Of a stretch of 64,000 bases of DNA, positions 35,535-46,624 are shown piece after piece; positions within the stretch are counted from its first letter, which is position 1; each line of letters starts with the position of its first letter. The stretch lies in assembly GCF_000143415.4 (NCBI RefSeq), contig NW_003314281.1, positions 118,417 to 182,416 of the forward strand, written 5' to 3'. Below the pieces are notes generated by a model that saw nothing but the letters and a program-made list of their open reading frames with translations, searched no databases and was not told where the DNA came from. Both the position numbers and the translations under genes were made by a program. The stretch is from Selaginella moellendorffii (taxonomy: Eukaryota > Streptophyta > Lycopodiopsida > Selaginellales > Selaginellaceae).

Positions 35535-35673
35535 GATCCGGCGGGGTCGTTCTATGGGAGAAAATGCCGCTGCTCAAATCGACTGTGCTGGAGGTCTTGA
35601 TCCCGTGCTCTACCAGTACGGGAGGATTTGGTGGTGGAGTGGCACGATGCGAATTTTGTGATCAAGGAGCAGA
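35535..35673 (+). pseudogene. CYP74 fragment, array unit 3
   Basis: About 140 bp match the middle of the CYP74 gene (intact-copy positions about 32240-32405, around the ExxR region) with several small deletions. The break is sharp: the flank shared with units 1 and 2 (TTTCAACTTGC) is fused directly to codon about 323 of CYP74, so the promoter and first two thirds of the gene were deleted in one event. The heme region is also gone. Confidence 0.88.
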
Positions 35674-35679
35674 TATATT

Positions 35680-36877
35680 ATACTTTATTAATGTTAAAGT
35701 TAAATAAAATAATTTGCTAGAGATTGATTTGCTTGTTTACTTTAGATAATATTTATTAGAGAGAGAGACTCAACCTGGGCAGTGCTTTCTATAAGCACAT
35801 ATTTTGACCACCCAAAACACATAGAAGTGAACTAATATTAAATAGAAACATCTAAAGGCAAAGAATACATTCTCATCGATTGAAGGAGATCAATGTGTTT
35901 CCACAAGAACAAAGTATTGTTGTGTATTTTTGCAATTTCCCTTCCTTTAGTGTTCTTAGAGTTTATAATTGCATTTTCTTATTTGGGTTTTTAGTGAGCT
36001 ACCTTTTAGAAAATGTTATTTTTTGTCAGTTCAACCATAACAACCTCACAATCTTTTTGAAGGATCTTTGTGGTTGAGATACAGAGTTTGGGAATATATA
36101 TGTTATTAAAAAATTTAAAAACTTTATTTATTAAAATTAAGAATTCTGTAACTAGTTTTACTCTGAAAAATAATTATATTATGCGAGTCTCTAAAACTAG
36201 AATTGCCAAATTTACAATCCTATTCTTTGACAACCATTTTCAAGGGCTTCTGGGTGGATTAAAATTTATGATCAATTATAAAGATCAGACGAAATCATGG
36301 TACTAAGATTTTGTGAGTTAAGGTTGCCATCTTTAATCGCTTACCATCTGGTGACTAAAGAAAGCCCTACCAACTTAAAACTCTCCTATTTAATCTAATT
36401 ATTATAGATACCAGAAATCATTCAAAGTTTTTTAGCCATTTGTGAAGGAAAGCCATTCTCCCTTTTATCTTCTCTTTTAAGAGTTTTTATCCATTATAAG
36501 GATAGAATGACATCACACAATTGCTATTAAGATCTTGTGAGTAATAGAGTTAAGATCATTATTGCTACTCAGAGAGTTTAAGATAATAGAGATTGTTACA
36601 AAGTGGGAAGATGGTGTAAAGCTCAAGTACATCACAATTTAAGATAATATTTTGTGTAAGTACTTGTGTACCACATAAATATTCTGAAATAAAGCTGTTC
36701 TCCTTCCTGCCCCAAATCCACTGTACTCGATCTTGTTAGTTCTATATTTTTATTAGCATTTACTTTACCGCCTTTTAAATATTGTAATATATTTCACTAA
36801 AAACATTTAAACTTAAATACGGCAAACCATGCAAAAAGTAACATAACAAAAGCTTTTGATAACTGAGTAAGTAGTAC
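35680..36877. other. AT-rich noncoding stretch
   Basis: About 1.2 kb with open frames below 80 codons and no recognisable domain. Repetitive phrases such as GAGTTAAG recur near 36310, 36545 and 36580, which may reflect an old transposon, but no terminal repeats or coding relic could be confirmed. Confidence 0.5.
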
Positions 36878-37474
36878 TTATGGCAGAACCGCAAGTATGT
36901 CATCAGCGCTGGAGACCTTGAAGTCGCCACCCTCCTCAATGTTGGCAGCCTTGACAACGAGATCATCCAGCAGCAAAGCAAACCTTTTGGATCGAATCCC
37001 CATCCCTCGCTCCGTCAGGTCCAGCTCCAGTCCCAAGCTCTTGGTGTAAGTCGCGGAGCCGTCTGCCAGGAACATCACGGCCGAATCCTCTGGATAGGTC
37101 TTGGCCCATTCACGAACAACGAAAGGATCGTTCACTGGACAAAAGGTTTCAATCCATCGCGAGAAAGAATCAGGATTTACCAGTTAAGCACAGGATCTTG
37201 TCCACGCCCTTGGCCTTGAGCTCCGGTGCCTTCTCAATGTATCCAGGGACATGCTTCAAACTAGAAAGAGATAGATCGAGCTCGCATCGATTTGCAAGAG
37301 GAAAAGAAGAAAAGGGCACCTGCAAGTAGGAGTGAAAGCTCCTGGAACTCCGAACAGGACCACTTTCTTCTTCTCGGCTAGGGCGTAGATGGAAACGTTC
37401 TGGAGCTTGCCATCCTTGTCGAAGTAGGAGAGCGTGCCGTCGGGGATGATCTCCTCCACGCCGATGGGTGCCAT
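36878..37474 (-). CDS. type II peroxiredoxin (PRXII)
   Basis: Three exons (37320-37474, 37181-37260, 36878-37134) encode 163 residues, the normal length of cytosolic plant PRXII. It reduces peroxides using glutaredoxin/thioredoxin. The peroxidatic cysteine is C51 in 'VPGAFTPTC' and the resolving cysteine is C76 in 'KGVDKILC', both at the canonical positions. Further marks are '[10 protein letters not shown]', '[10 protein letters not shown]' and '[12 protein letters not shown]'. The start is the Met of MAPIG. The upstream in-frame hydrophobic residues (to 37555) look like readthrough of the 5' leader, since the family begins here. It is encoded on the opposite strand between two LHT groups. 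Confidence 0.94.
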
Positions 37475-38296
37475 TACCTGGATTGCCGGAAGGAATAGAT
37501 AGAGAGAAACACTCACAAAGAATGCGAAATGCCCTAGCACAATGGGAATTAACAAAAGTGCCGGCTTTGTTTGTCCGGGCCGAAAGTCTGATTCCAGTTG
37601 ACCGTCAACGATAGCATGGCATATTAGTCAAATGTTAGCATTTACTTTAAATTTTGATGAGGGCCAATGTTACTAGTGTGTGAAACAAGCAATGACCTGA
37701 GATTTGATTCCAACTTGGGTTGTTCGGTCTAGTTTGCGTTCTTTTTGAGTGCTCAACTACGCCGACAATTTTGTCATTCTACCTTTGTGACAAGTTGAAA
37801 ACTGCTGTGTCGCTTTGTTGAAAGGATCGTGTATGATACGGTTTCTGTAAGTGAAATTGCTACTGGTATGTATCCTATTGGGATAAATAACTTTGGGATG
37901 CAAGACTGATGTTTGTAAATATGCAAGTATGAGGATTGCTACTCATTTCTTCATAATTATTATTATTATTAGTTTACAAAGTTTCCTGAGAATTCAGCTT
38001 TGAATGTTCCACAACTGGTGGCTAGGCCGCGTTCAAGGGTACTATTTGTAATCACTTTATCACTCCACATCAAGAAAAAAAACCAGGGCTCGAGAAAATT
38101 TCGGATTTAAAACCACGTTTTATTCCCCAATCCTCAACATGTGAACAGATTGGGAGATTTCTGAAATATATACGTTTGAACTCTCAACACGGTGCATAGT
38201 TTTCTATGTAGGGGCTAATTTAAGGTGGACTTAACGAGGCCCCGCCCTGTGCGAGAGTGAGCGCTTGCTTTTATAGTTTTTGCTCAGCTCCCAGAG
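37475..38296. other. divergent intergenic region
   Basis: About 0.8 kb between the divergently transcribed peroxiredoxin and LHT gene D. No gene seen. An A/T microsatellite-like run (ATTATTATTATTA) lies near 37958-37972. Confidence 0.6.
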
Positions 38297-40546
38297 ATGG
38301 CGCCACACGAGAACGACAGCACCAACAATGGCTCCTCGCCTCCCTCCTCCACGCAGGCATTCAAGGTAGGAAAGAATCCCTTCCCAAAAGCTGGGAAAAA
38401 GTCCCGAGATCCCCCTTTTTTTCCCAGATTCTCACAGCTCCTCGTTTTCTGGATTGAATCTGTAGGAGTATGTCGAGGACAAAGGCCACGCTCGAACTGT
38501 GAAATCCGTGGACGATTGGCTGCCCGTTGGCAGTGGCTCCAGGAACGCCAAGTGGTGGTACTCGGCCTTCCATAATGTCACCGCCATGGTTGGAGCTGGA
38601 GTTCTTAGCCTCCCCTCGGCGATGGTCTATCTTGGCTGGTAAGTTCTTCGCAGCTCTTCTTCGTTTCAATCGCTAGCTTCAAATTCGCTTAGTTTCGATC
38701 CAAATTCTTGGTCAGTCAGTGTTTTCTCATTCGTGCTCTTGTCATGCCTGTGGAAACAAGAAAAAAAAACGTCGCGTGCTTTCTTCCTGGTCTAAAAGTC
38801 TTCTCCTCGCTGCCCGTGACTTCCTTGCCATGACAAGTAGTCAATTCTTTTTTAATGGATCTCCGTGTTGGCAAAGACTGTGACTCGTTACTTAACTCCG
38901 TTGTCCATCGCCCACCTTAGTCGTGTGTCACCCGCAATCCTCAAGAACTTTCACAGCCCCATGTTCTTGACAAATCGTTTTCCAACTTTTCCAAGCAACT
39001 TTAAAGATTTGTTTTTCGTTCCAGGGGACCAGGGGTCCTGGTTCTTGTACTCTCGTGGGTGATCACACTCTACACGCTGTGGCAAATGGTGGAAATGCAC
39101 GAAATGGTCCCGGGGAAGAGATTTGATCGCTACCACGAACTCGGGCAGGAGGCTTTCGGAGAGAAACTTGGACTGTGGATCGTCGTGCCCCAGCAGCTCA
39201 TCGTCGAAGTTGGAGTGGACATTGTCTATATGGTCACAGGAGGGACGTCTCTCATGAGATTCTACGAGCTCGTCCATTGCAAGCCCGATGACATCAGCTG
39301 CAAGCACATCAAGAGAACTTACTGGATCCTCGTCTTTGCCTCAGTTCACTTCTTCTTGTCCCAGCTCCCAAACTTCAACTCCATCACCGGAGTCTCCTTG
39401 GCAGCAGCCGTCATGTCTCTCAGGTAAGAAGAAGCACCAAAAATTTTTACGCAACTTTGCCAACTTTTTATCTCTTTTCCGCAGTTACTCGACGATTGCA
39501 TGGGTTGCTCCAGTGCATTACGGCCAAGAAGCAAAGCCACCAATGACCAAAGTGAGCTACGCTTATCCTCACTCTCCATCAGTGGCGAACACTGTGTTTA
39601 GAGTTTTCAATGCTCTCGGACAAGTGGCGTTTGCCTACGCCGGTCACAACGTTGTTCTTGAGATCCAGGCGACGATCCCTTCCTCGCCGCAAAAGCCATC
39701 CAAAGTTCCAATGTGGAGGGGAGTGGTCGTGGCGTATATTGTCGTGGCTATGTGTTACTTCCCGGTTTCCTTGGTTGGATACTGGGCTTTTGGAAATGAT
39801 ACCAGCTATGACAATGTTCTCCAGCGTCTCGGGAGACCCGAGTGGCTCATCGCGGCTGCCAATCTCATGGTTGTGGTTCACGTTATTGGAAGCTACCAGG
39901 TAAGCTGAGTTCTCCCTTCTCGAGTTGTTTCAAGTAAGCTCTTTGATTGATCGAGGTTTTGTTTCGTTTCCTTAAACAGATCTATGCGATGCCAGTGTTT
40001 GATATGCTGGAAACCGTTCTGGTCAAGAAGTTTCACTTCCCTCCAGGTGTGATTCTTCGTCTCGTCGCTCGATCACTCTATGTTGGTAAGTTTTGGAGAT
40101 TTTTTATTCATCCAGATCATTCAACACTGGAACTTTGTCTTGGCAGCTTTCACTGCCTTTATTGGGATAACTTTTCCTTTTTTTGGAGACTTGCTGGGCT
40201 TTTTCGGAGGTTTTGCGTTTGCTCCCACGACTTACTTTGTAAGTTCCTCTAATTTTTTTTGTTTTGGTTGATTTCTTTGGCTTAACCTTCTTTGCATTAA
40301 TCCACAGCTCCCGTGTATTATGTGGCTGGCTGTTTACAAACCCAGAGTTTTCAGTCTTTCGTGGATGGCAAACTGGGTACGCAAACCTTTCTGTCCAGAA
40401 AAAAAAAAACTATTGCTTTAATTTTTATATTTTCTCGTGGATTGCAGATTTGTATTGTCTTGGGAGTGCTGCTAATGATTGTAGCTACTATTGGAGGCTT
40501 CAGAAATATCATCATGGATGCATCAACATACAAGTTTTATCAGTAG
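38297..40546 (+). CDS. lysine histidine transporter (LHT1-like), gene D
   Basis: Eight exons (38297-38365, 38466-38638, 39025-39423, 39485-39899, 39980-40085, 40147-40238, 40308-40376, 40448-40546) encode 473 residues. A canonical plant LHT amino-acid/proton symporter of the plasma membrane: '[20 protein letters not shown]', '[20 protein letters not shown]', '[20 protein letters not shown]', '[20 protein letters not shown]', '[14 protein letters not shown]', ending 'DASTYKFYQ'. About ten to eleven membrane spans. It has one extra 5' exon (23 codons) compared with the diverged units at 24.8-35.4 kb; downstream introns are at equivalent places, so all five copies share an ancestor. Confidence 0.94.
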
Positions 40547-40772
40547 CTGCAAAAGGTATACAGAAGAAACAAGTATTGCTTCAAATGTATATGGGTTCCA
40601 TACCTATTAAATCGATTTCCAGAAAATATATAAAAAAGATATTTCCATTTGGCCATATTTGGCAGGTTAGCATGCATGCTGGAACTTTAAGTTCAACACC
40701 TAGAGACCAGCAATTCTTTGCCTGGATTTGGACATACTAATTTTTGTTCGTTCTTTAGAGATTTTTTTCGCA

Positions 40773-42606
40773 ATGGAAGCTCAGAAGACGAAGAAAATGA
40801 AACTAGGAGGAGAGGAGGAGGAGCGAAAATCTTCCCACAAAGCATCAAAATCCTTTCAATATCTTTTTTTGGAATCTAAAATTCCCCTTCTTGCAGGAAT
40901 CTTCTATCAATGTGGACGAATGGCTGCCAGTGACGAGCTCGAGGAACGCCAAATGGTGGTACTCCGCGTTTCACAACGTAACCGCGATGGTAGGATCGGG
41001 CGTGCTGGCGTTACCCTCGGCTATGGTTTATCTGGGATGGTAACGTTCGAATGTTATAACGTCTACATTTTTTAGGGTTCTTCGTTTTTCCAGGGGGCCT
41101 GGGATCTTCGTGCTCCTCCTCTCCTGGACCGTCACGCTCTACACGCTATGGCAAATGGTGGAGATGCACGAGATGGTGGAGGGCAAGCGCTTCGATCGCT
41201 ACCACGAGCTCGCGCAGGAGGCGTTTGGCGAGCGCCTAGGGCTGTGGATCGTGGTGCCGCAGCAGCTCATCGTCGAGGTCGGCGTCGACATCGTCTACAT
41301 GGTCACCGGCGGGAAATCGCTCAAGCGATTCTACGAGCTGGTGAGCTGCGCGCCCGACGCGACCGGATGCAAGCACATCCGGCAGTCGTATTGGATCCTG
41401 GTGTTCGCGTCGATCCACTTCGTGCTGGCGCAGCTCCCCAATTTCAACTCCATCTCGGGGATTTCGCTCTCCGCGGCGGTCATGTCTCTCAGGTGAGCAA
41501 GATTTCGATCGTGTTGAGCCAGATTTCGATCGCGTCGATCGTTCTTGGAAGAGCTCTTGAAATATTTCGTGGAATTTGTGCTAAGTTCTTCTTCCTTCCA
41601 TTGGCAGCTATTCCACGATCGCCTGGACGACCGCGATCCCCAATGCCGGGGGGCCGGATGTGAGCTACAGCTATCCTCACTCCCCATCGGCAGCCAACAC
41701 GGTGTTCAAGGTTTTCAATGCGCTGGGAGAGATCGCGTTCGCCTATGCCGGGCACAACGTTGTTCTTGAGATCCAGGCAACCATTCCATCCTCGCCGAGC
41801 AAGCCGTCCAAGGGCCCGATGTGGAAGGGAGTGGTGGTGGCGTACATGGTCGTGGCGATTTGCTACTTCCCGGTGGCTCTCATCGGCTACTGGGCATTTG
41901 GGAACGATACTTCTTACGACAACATTCTCCAACACATCGGTACTCCACACTGGCTCATCGCTGCTGCCAATCTCATGCTCGTTGTTCATGTCATTGGCAG
42001 CTACCAGGTTTGCTATGCATTTTTTTTCTTTTCTTGTTGTTCTTCTAGTGTTGATTTGTTGATCTTTTATGTGGCAGATTTACGCAATGCCTGTGTTTGA
42101 CATGCTCGAGACGCTTCTTGTCAAGAAGCTCCACTTGCCTCCTGGCGTTTGCCTCCGTCTCATCGCCAGAACAGTATACGTTGGTAAGCTTTTCTTTTTG
42201 AGCTTCCGAGTTTCCGACTCAGGCCAGGCTTTGCTTTCACAGCATTTACAGCGTTTGTAGCGATCACAATCCCGTTCTTCGGAAATCTTCTCGGTTTCTT
42301 TGGAGGATTTGCACTAGCGCCCACAACTTATTTCGTAAGTCTTTTGGCTTTTGTGTTTCTCTTTCGTTCAATGCTTTCCGTTCCAGCTACCGTGTATAAT
42401 ATGGCTGGCAGTGCACAAACCCAAGCGATTCAGCCTTTCGTGGCTCGCAAACTGGGTAAGATACTCTCGAGCTTTTCTTGGTCGCTCTCTAACACTTAAT
42501 GCTCTAGATATCGATCGTGCTGGGCGTGCTGCTAATGATAGCAGCCACAATCGGGGGATTCCGGAACTTGGTAATGGATGCGTCGACTTACAAGTTCTAT
42601 CAGTGA
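40773..42606 (+). CDS. lysine histidine transporter (LHT1-like), gene E
   Basis: Eight exons (40773-40841, 40897-41039, 41094-41492, 41608-42007, 42078-42183, 42243-42334, 42387-42455, 42508-42606), 458 residues, a tandem sister of gene D with the same layout. Exon 1 is 69 bp as in D; no GT donor is present before exon 2, and the only phase-correct border is AAA/GC, so intron 1 is modelled as GC-AG (55 bp). Motifs as in D: '[18 protein letters not shown]', '[20 protein letters not shown]', '[20 protein letters not shown]', 'DASTYKFYQ'. It is GC-richer than D in exon 3. The 226-bp gap after D probably holds its promoter. Confidence 0.92.
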
Positions 42607-43367
42607 TTTAGAAGTGAGTGATCCTCTCAAAATAATTTGCTACTTACTAGCGGAAGAGAAAAGATATCACATCGATCTCATCCTTCTCTCGCTACTTGTA
42701 ATCTGTTTGTGCAAATCCAGGCAGTGTCAAACAATTGAGAGTGAGACAAATAGCATCTCCAAGGATTCTCGTGGCATAATCACCGGTCGCATTGAAAGCT
42801 CTGGTACGAAACAATTACTTGTTTGGTTGCTGTTGCCTTCATCCTGTCTCTCTTTTCTTCTTTCCTCGTTGTGTGGACACATTGATTAGCATAAGACTAA
42901 GAGAGGTGACCGGCACTAGCCAGTGCCCGAGGGGCCGCACCGGCTGAGCCGGCTGGCGCCAAAAGCTTCCTTTCAGAGGTCAAAACCTCGAATATACTAT
43001 AGATTCGCTGTCTCTGAAAAATAGATGTTTTTTTAATGCGTCCCATTTAATGCCATTTATGGGAGTCCAGGTCACATCCACAGTCTGACGTGGAAGACAC
43101 GTGGAGAAAAAGGAGTACGGTAACTCTCGTTTAATGATGAAAGGAGGCCGTATGTCACAGTCAGTTAGGGCTCGCGGCGGAATGTGCGACGAATCTACCG
43201 ATTTCCCTGGCGGAGCCTTGACGTCCCTGGCATATTCCGCCAGCGGAAGAAGCTCTGGCTATGGCGGTCTATGGCGCTCACGGGACTTGGTGACGGCGAT
43301 TGAAATCCCGTTGTGAGCTTTCACGTGTGAGCGGCGGCGGGTATGGCGTGCGCGGTATGAAGAATCT
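42607..43367. other. intergenic region with ACGT boxes
   Basis: No gene. TGACGTGG (43086-43093) and ACACGTGG (43097-43104) are bZIP-type sites 260-280 bp before the receptor-kinase start. A GC-rich double hairpin at 42912-42952 is listed separately. Confidence 0.6.
42912..42952. repeat. two adjacent GC-rich inverted repeats
   Basis: GGCACT-AGCC-AGTGCC (42912-42927) and CCGGCT-G-AGCCGG (42940-42952) are perfect short palindromes in a strongly GC-rich patch inside otherwise AT-leaning DNA. The function is unknown. It is not a tRNA: no T-loop or anticodon arrangement fits. Confidence 0.6.
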
Positions 43368-46252
43368 TTGCAATGCAGCTCGCGAGCTTCTAGGATTCCA
43401 AGAATGAGCGCCAGGATCCATGGCCGGCGCGCCGGAGCTCCAGGGAAGATCGATTCCGTGCTCTTCCTTGCAATCTTGGCGCTGATCTTGGCCTCGCTGC
43501 CGCGGCATTCGACGGGGGAAGGGGATGAGACGGTGTCGTGGAACGACGATGTTCTTGGGCTGCTGGTCTTCAAGGCGGGGCTCCAAGATCCTCGCGGATC
43601 CCTGGCTTCTTGGAGCGAGGCGGATTCATCGCCATGCAATTGGACGGGAATCCGGTGTGGCAGCGCCAGCGGCAGGGTCGAATCGGTCTCGCTCGATGGC
43701 CTGGCACTGTCGGGCACGATTGGGAGAGGCCTCCTCAAGCTCGAGCGCCTCAAGACTCTCTCGCTCTCTGCCAACAATCTCTCGGGCAATGTGGTTCCGG
43801 AGCTCTTCCGGATGCTGGATTTCGTGGATTTGAAGAAGAATCGGCTGTCCGGGGAGCTGCCATCGCCCATGGGGGCTTCGATACGTTACGTGGATCTCTC
43901 AGACAACGCTTTCACTGGCGCTCTAGCCAGGGATTTCTTTGGGGGCGGCCATCTCCTCAGGTACCTTAGCCTTAGCAAGAACAGGTTAACGGGGCAGCTC
44001 TCTCCATCTCTGGCCGCAAACCAAACCGGGCTCGTCACTCTTCGCATTGCCGAGAATGGTTTCTCCGGCGATCTTCCGGATTGGATCGGCAAGAGCTTGC
44101 GAGCTTTGCAGGAGCTGGACTTCTCGTGGAACGGGTTCCAAGGCTCAATCCCACCGTCTCTCGCGACGCTTTCATCCCTGCGCTCGCTCAACTTGGCTGG
44201 AAACAATCTCACGGGGGTGGTTCCTCAGAGCTTGCTCCAGCTCCTTCGGCTCTCGAGCTTGGATCTCAGCAGCAACCATTTGGGTGGAAAGATTCCCTTT
44301 GGGCTTTTCTCGTCGAGCTTGCAGTTCCTCAATCTCTCCAGAAACGAGTTCCTGGGCGATTTTCCAATCTGGCCACCTTGTCATGCGCTTCAAGTGGTGG
44401 ATATCTCCGGAAACAGGATTTTCGGGGAAGTGCCGTCGAGAATCGCCCAGTGTAGCAGCTTGCAGCACTTAAATGTGGGATGGAACGTCCTCTCTGGTGG
44501 GATTCCTGGACAGATCAGCCAGCTCCAGAGGCTTATGTTCTTGGACTTGAGCCACAACCAGCTCCAGGGAGGAATACCGTCCACTTTCACCAACATGAGC
44601 TCTCTCACTGTTCTAAAGCTGGCGAAGAACTTGCTGGTGGGAAACATTCCCAAGGCCATTTCCAAGTGCGAGCGTCTCGTAGAGCTGTAAGTGTTTTGCA
44701 GCTGCATTGTTTCTAGTTTTCTGATGAGTTTTGCGTTCGTTCTTTTTTCAGGGACTTGTCCTCGAATCGTTTGTCTGGAAGCATACCCGGGGCGCTCTCG
44801 AGGCTGAATTTTCTACAGTCTCTGGACCTCGCGTGGAACAACTTAACGGGTCCGATACCGAAGGAACTTGTGAAGCTGGAGAGTCTCTCTAGCCTCGACG
44901 TGTCGCACAATCATCTCGACGGTCCAATTCCGAAAGGTGGAGTTTTTAACTTGGTAAATCGGACAGCTTTCCAGGGGAATTCAGGCCTATGTGGAGCTGC
45001 TCTCGACGTAGCATGCTCGACGGTTCCTAAACCGATAGTGCTGAATCCGAATGCAAGCAGCGACACAGCAGGGATACTTCAGTCCGGAGGACACAGGGGA
45101 AAGAACAAGATCGTACTCAGTGTGTCGGCGATCATAGCTATCTCCGCAGCAGCAGTGATCGCTCTGGGAATCGTGGTCGTCTCTGTCCTCAACATCCGTG
45201 CTCAGCAAGCTGCGCCGGCTGCTGCTCTCAAAAACAACTTTTTCATGGCGGATCACAACAGCTCTCCGAGTTCCTCCAGTGAGGATCTGGCCATTGGAAA
45301 GCTGGTCATGTTTACCGACGGAAATGACACAAAGTCCGAGGAGCTTCTTCCGAGCGCTCACTCGCTGCTTAACAAGGAGCAGGAGATTGGCCGTGGAGGA
45401 TTTGGAGTTGTTTACCGGGCTGCTATATCGGATGGACGAACGTTTGCAGTAAAGAAGCTGGTGACTGCCGGATTGGTGAAGTCTCAGCTCGAGTTTGAGA
45501 AAGAAGTCCAGCAGCTGGGGAAGATCGAGCACCCAAACCTGGTCGCTCTTCAAGGCTACTACTGGACGTCGAGGATGCAGCTCCTTATTTATGACTTCGT
45601 TCCAAACGGGAGCTTGTACAGCAGGCTTCACGAACGAACATTTGGCGAGCCTCCACTGAGCTGGTCTGAGAGGTTTAAGATCGCACAGGGAACAGCAATG
45701 GGACTCTCGCATCTCCATCACTCCTGCCAGCCGCAGGTGATACACTACGATCTCAAGTCGAACAACATTCTTCTGGGTGTGGACAACAGGCCACTCATCT
45801 CGGACTACGGACTCGCAAATCTTCTCCCTGTACTGGACCGCTACGCCATCAGCAGCAAGTTCCAAGGAGCTCTCGGCTACATGGCTCCCGAGTTTGCGTC
45901 CCAGAGCTCCAAAGTGACCGAGAAGTGCGACGTCTATGGCTTTGGGATCATACTCTTGGAGCTAGTGACTGGAAGAAGGCCTGTCGAGTACATGGAAGAA
46001 GACGTTGTCATACTCTGCGACTACGTCCGGGCTTTGCTCAACGAAGGCCGGGGGATGAGCTGCGTGGAGCCGAGCCTGGAGGCTTCTCCGGAGGACGAAG
46101 TTTTGCCGGTCATCAAGCTGGGATTGATTTGCTCGTCGCCGCTCCCTTCGAACAGGCCGAGCATGGCGGAAGTCGTCCAGATTCTCGAGCTCGTAAGGCC
46201 TCTGCCCGGCATCGACAATAGCAACTCCATCTCCAGGAGCTCTTCTTCGTGA
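43368..46252 (+). CDS. leucine-rich-repeat receptor-like kinase, PXC2/At3g28040 type
   Basis: Two exons (43368-44686 and 44752-46252), 939 residues. Signal-anchor/signal peptide ('SVLFLAILALILASL'), LRR N-terminal cap ending 'CNWTGIRC', roughly 17 LRRs ('LRSLNLAGNNLTGVVPQSLL' type), a membrane helix at about 560-588, and a kinase domain from about 650. P-loop 'IGRGGFGVVYRA', Lys in 'FAVKKL', catalytic loop 'VIHYDLKSNNILL' (HYD instead of HRD), activation start 'ISDYGLANLL' (DYG instead of DFG), 'GALGYMAPEFA'. The set resembles Arabidopsis PXC2 and relatives, often labelled probably inactive. Here the loop Asp is kept. The intron splits the LRR codon Leu exactly where related genes do. A second Met at 43404 is an alternative start. 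Confidence 0.93.
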
Positions 46253-46624
46253 TCTGATGATCTTCTTGCAGGTTGGTTTCTCGTTCTAATTTTTCGTTCT
46301 TTTCATCAATGTCTAGCTCTAGCATGCAGCGTTTGCAAGGAAGAAAGAGAACAAGCTTTACGGGACTCTCGGAGAAAGAAAAGAGTGAGAACCGGGAGTC
46401 CTGATGCTTGTTCTTTTTTAAATTCGAAAATTATTCGGTGGAATATTCAGGGCTCTAGGGCTCTTGAGTTTCAAAGGCGGTTTTGCGCCAAAGGGCGGGA
46501 GTGAGCGGACGGTCGGATGCGCAAGTGTGAGATCCGACGGTGCGCGATCGAGTAAGAGAATGTAGCGTGTCATTCTTTCGTCACATTCTACCAGGGTTTC
46601 ACTCTCTTGTGAGGAGCTGTAGCT

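Noticed and set aside
42900-42985. Possible tRNA gene in the GC-rich patch
   Set aside because: There are hairpins, but no acceptor stem pairing, anticodon arm or T-loop consensus at the right spacing. No convincing tRNA or rRNA was found anywhere in the window.
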